From Zygaena filipendulae (taxonomy: Eukaryota; Arthropoda; Insecta; Lepidoptera; Zygaenidae), in the NCBI GenBank assembly GCA_907165275.2, contig OU015649.1:13546001-13610000 (forward strand): DNA of 64,000 nucleotides, read 5' to 3'. Position 1 is the first letter of the stretch. Every line of letters starts with the position of its first letter. This document shows, piece by piece, positions 61,780 to 64,000 of the stretch. The notes below the pieces were generated by a model. That model did not search any database. It was not told where the DNA came from and saw only the letters and a list, made by a program, of their open reading frames with translations. Both the position numbers and the translations under genes were made by a program.

Positions 61780-62002
61780 AGTAGATTATACACCAAGGGG
61801 ATAAAGCACTGTTTTATGTCACGGGCGCTACATTGAATCCTGAACATAACGAAGGACTCCAAATTTAACTCCCGAGCGCAGCGAGGGTGTTATAAGTTAA
61901 TTCCCGACCAAAGGGAGGGAATTAAGATTGAGTCCTGAGTGCAGTGAGGGATTCAAGCGCCCAAGAAAAAAACAGTTTTATCCCAGTGGTGTATACTCTA
62001 CT
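61780..62002. mobile_element. inverted-repeat MITE, 223 bp
   Basis: Ends AGTAGATTATACACCAAGGG and CCCAGTGGTGTATACTCTACT; the inverted similarity runs about 50 bp inward (GGGATAAA.CACTGTTTT and GGGCGCT). The interior repeats a GAGCGCAGCGAGGG / GAGTGCAGTGAGGG motif. Confidence 0.75.
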
Positions 62003-62065
62003 TTTCTCACATAATGCGAGACAATAAAAAACCAGGCTTAGTAGATCCTATATAGCCACTTCTTT

Positions 62066-62168
62066 CAGCTGGCGTGGCCTACTCGATTTGACAAACAAAT
62101 GAAGTTCGTCTCACTGCGAATCTAGTGGGCCACGGCTTCGGTCTTCGAAAATCGAGTTGGCCGCGCCC
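62066..62168. repeat. imperfect inverted repeat
   Basis: CAGCTGGCGTGGCCTACTCG near 62066 pairs with CGAGTTGGCCGCGCCCGCTG near 62150. A second, perfect 12-bp-arm hairpin (CGGGTTATAATG) lies at 62255-62291. Confidence 0.6.
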
Positions 62169-62935
62169 GCTGAGAACACATTCTGTTTAGCGAAATGAGA
62201 CGTTATGGACATAGCAATAAGAATTATGAAAGTGAAAATCACATTATTGACCAGCGGGTTATAATGAAATTCAATAGAACATTATAACCCGGCTAAAGCC
62301 AAGAGATATAATGTCTTGCTTTCGGTAAGGTTTACATGACATATAATTCGGCATTGTCGAGCATGTGGTGTGAAAAGTATGTTATAGCCATCGTTTAAGG
62401 CGTCCTATCCCGGCCCGCCAACACAACTGTGGTCCAGAAGGCGTTTGTCTCGTGCGGTCCGACGCAATTTTCTCGCAGTAAAATTCCGTTTTAAACGGAA
62501 TAACAAGAATTTATGCTCCGAAATATCATAGGTAAAACTGGTTCATGGAAATAATACCCGGGATTTTTTTTAAAGTTCATGAAAAAGTATTTGTTTCTAT
62601 AACACGTGCGTAGTTTCCAAAAATATGTTTAATTTTAACTATTTTACAGTTATACCTACCTACCTAGTTAAAATTTACATGAAATGTGTGCAAAAAATCG
62701 AGTTTTGGTTCTCTAGACAACACACAACAAAATTTTTTGGAATTTTCAATGAATTAGTTGCACGTTTGCCAAGATTGAGAAAAGGTTTCATGAAGAATCT
62801 TTATTATCAAATTTTTGCATTTGTATAACTAATACGAATATTCTTTAGTTTCATTATTATATCTAATCATCTTTAAAAACTGTTAAAAAGTTTTTACGTT
62901 ATGATAATAAGTGAGTACAAAGAAAGTTTTTGAAA

Positions 62936-63632
62936 CAAAATCTGCAAGATATAATTATTATAAAAGAAGACACTGCATTTATAAAATGTAACAAATATCC
63001 CATCAAAAACAAACTTGTAAAAAAGTCCCAAGTCTCGCAACTCAGTTCTTCTACAGTAAAAAGTTGTGAGATCAATGTAATACCAAGTCTGTTAATTTAT
63101 TCAGTGCCTACTTAAGGGTCCTTCTGTCTAAAGTTATCATGTTATAAGCTAATCTAATAACATTTTATAGTGACCATATCAAATTTAAAAATCTTTTATG
63201 TTTTAAATAGATTGATTGGCTTGGCGATCACGTGAAAACACAATATATCTCACATGTAATACATAATTATGGTTCTAAACAATCTAATTTAATTATAATA
63301 TGTATTACTTGTGAGATACATTGTGTTTTCACGTGATCGCCAAGCCAATCAATCTATTTAAAACATAAAAGGTTTTTAAATTTGATATGGTCACTATAAA
63401 ATGTTATTAGATTAGCTTATAACATGATAACTTTAGACAGAAGGACCCTTAAGTAGGCACTGAATAAATTAACCGACTTGGTATTACATTGATCTCACAA
63501 CTTTTTACTGTAGAAGAAGTGAGTTGCGAGACTTGGACTTTTTTACAAGTTTGTTTTTGATGGGATCTCATTTCTTTTTGTAAATGGTCTTCCTCCTTTG
63601 AGCAATTTAGTCTACTTGAAAGATTTTGGTAC
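62936..63632. repeat. ~700-bp near-palindrome
   Basis: The left arm (about 62936-63263) and right arm (about 63299-63632) are reverse complements around a ~35-nt centre. Near the centre only a couple of mismatches occur in over 50 bp (GATTGATTGGCTTGGCGATC and its complement); divergence grows outward. The same short open frame therefore appears twice, facing inward. Confidence 0.9.
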
Positions 63633-63775
63633 AACTTTATAATATAAACACATGCCCCATTCTTGCTTTTTCATTCCGTTGACCATTCTACCTTTGAACA
63701 TAATTATGTCTAGGTAACTATGTATCTACACTTTATATCTAGGTAGGTAACTAGCTACACTTATTATTATTATTT

Positions 63776-64000
63776 GGACATAGATAAGCAATAGTGTGTT
63801 AACCCACACTAGAGAAATTTTGAGTAAATAAAAGTTTTAAAACTAAAGCACCATTTTGTGTCAACATTTTTTATGTTCAATATTTAGGTACATATTTAAT
63901 CAATGTAATAAGGTAAACACGTAGTTAATAAACGTTCTCTAGCTCTCAATAAATCGTTTTGAATAATAACTTCATTTTGTGGGTTAACATGTTATTGCTT
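63776..64000. mobile_element. inverted-repeat MITE (AGATAAGCAATA family), copy 2, cut by window end
   Basis: GGACATAGATAAGCAATAGTGTGTTAACCCACA at the left matches the complement of the right end of 39042-39278. The right end GTGGGTTAACATGTTATTGCTT runs into the window edge, about a dozen bases short. Confidence 0.8.

Larger units (their letters stand above)
32139..64000 (-). other. spire upstream intron(s), over 31 kb, repeat-rich
   Basis: Everything right of exon a. Exon a opens with a splice acceptor, so this is transcribed intron at least in its left part. I searched it by eye on the minus strand for the N-terminal KIND motif and found none. It contains MITEs, a 1.4-kb DNA-transposon relic, SINE copies, Helitron-like copies, large inverted repeats and three GC-rich patches (32715-32880, 53400-53530, 54205-54320). 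The true spire promoter could be inside it or beyond 64000. Confidence 0.6.

Overview
The window is AT-rich insect nuclear DNA, almost certainly from a moth or butterfly. Two things point there: an insect-type, intron-split gene for the actin nucleator Spire, and dense copies of a roughly 200-bp interspersed repeat whose CCGCGGTTTCACCCGCG end is familiar from Lepidoptera. No bacterial-type gene organisation, CRISPR array, rRNA gene or intact tRNA gene was seen.

The only gene I can support is spire (spir), on the minus strand. Six internal coding exons lie at 32138-32012, 17336-17182, 13307-13104, 10992-10820, 9639-9576 and 8924-8810. All have canonical AG/GT borders, and every junction phase matches its neighbour (0, 1, 0, 0, 2, 0, then 1 at the last donor). 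Together they encode 279 residues: the C-terminal part of the KIND domain, an acidic then polybasic insert, and three tandem WH2 actin-binding motifs. The N-terminal KIND exon(s) and start codon would lie beyond the right edge or were missed in the more than 31 kb of sequence right of 32138. The remaining actin-binding region, Spir box and FYVE-like zinc finger should lie beyond the left edge. I found no convincing exon for either part.

Everything else reads as intron or flank filled with mobile-element debris: (1) about thirty copies or fragments of Helitron-like repeats; (2) eight copies of a ~325-bp MITE with a GACGTCAC core (two end-sequence subtypes), plus a 1.4-kb relative carrying a decayed exon; (3) four copies of a ~240-bp foldback MITE; (4) single or double copies of several other inverted-repeat elements; (5) three copies of a tRNA-headed SINE; (6) an LTR-like unit with a primer-binding site and an inverted second end. 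Several are nested, which gives a relative insertion order.

Structural curiosities: a perfect 57-bp hairpin at 2128-2260, a ~700-bp near-palindrome at 62936-63632, an 86-bp direct repeat bracketing a foldback MITE at 45357-45778, and a back-to-back Helitron-like palindrome at 9957-10423. A few GC-rich patches inside introns (17.4-17.7, 18.1, 20.5, 32.7, 53.4 and 54.2 kb) stand out and may be promoters, alternative first exons or regulatory DNA. No wholly new biological system was recognised.
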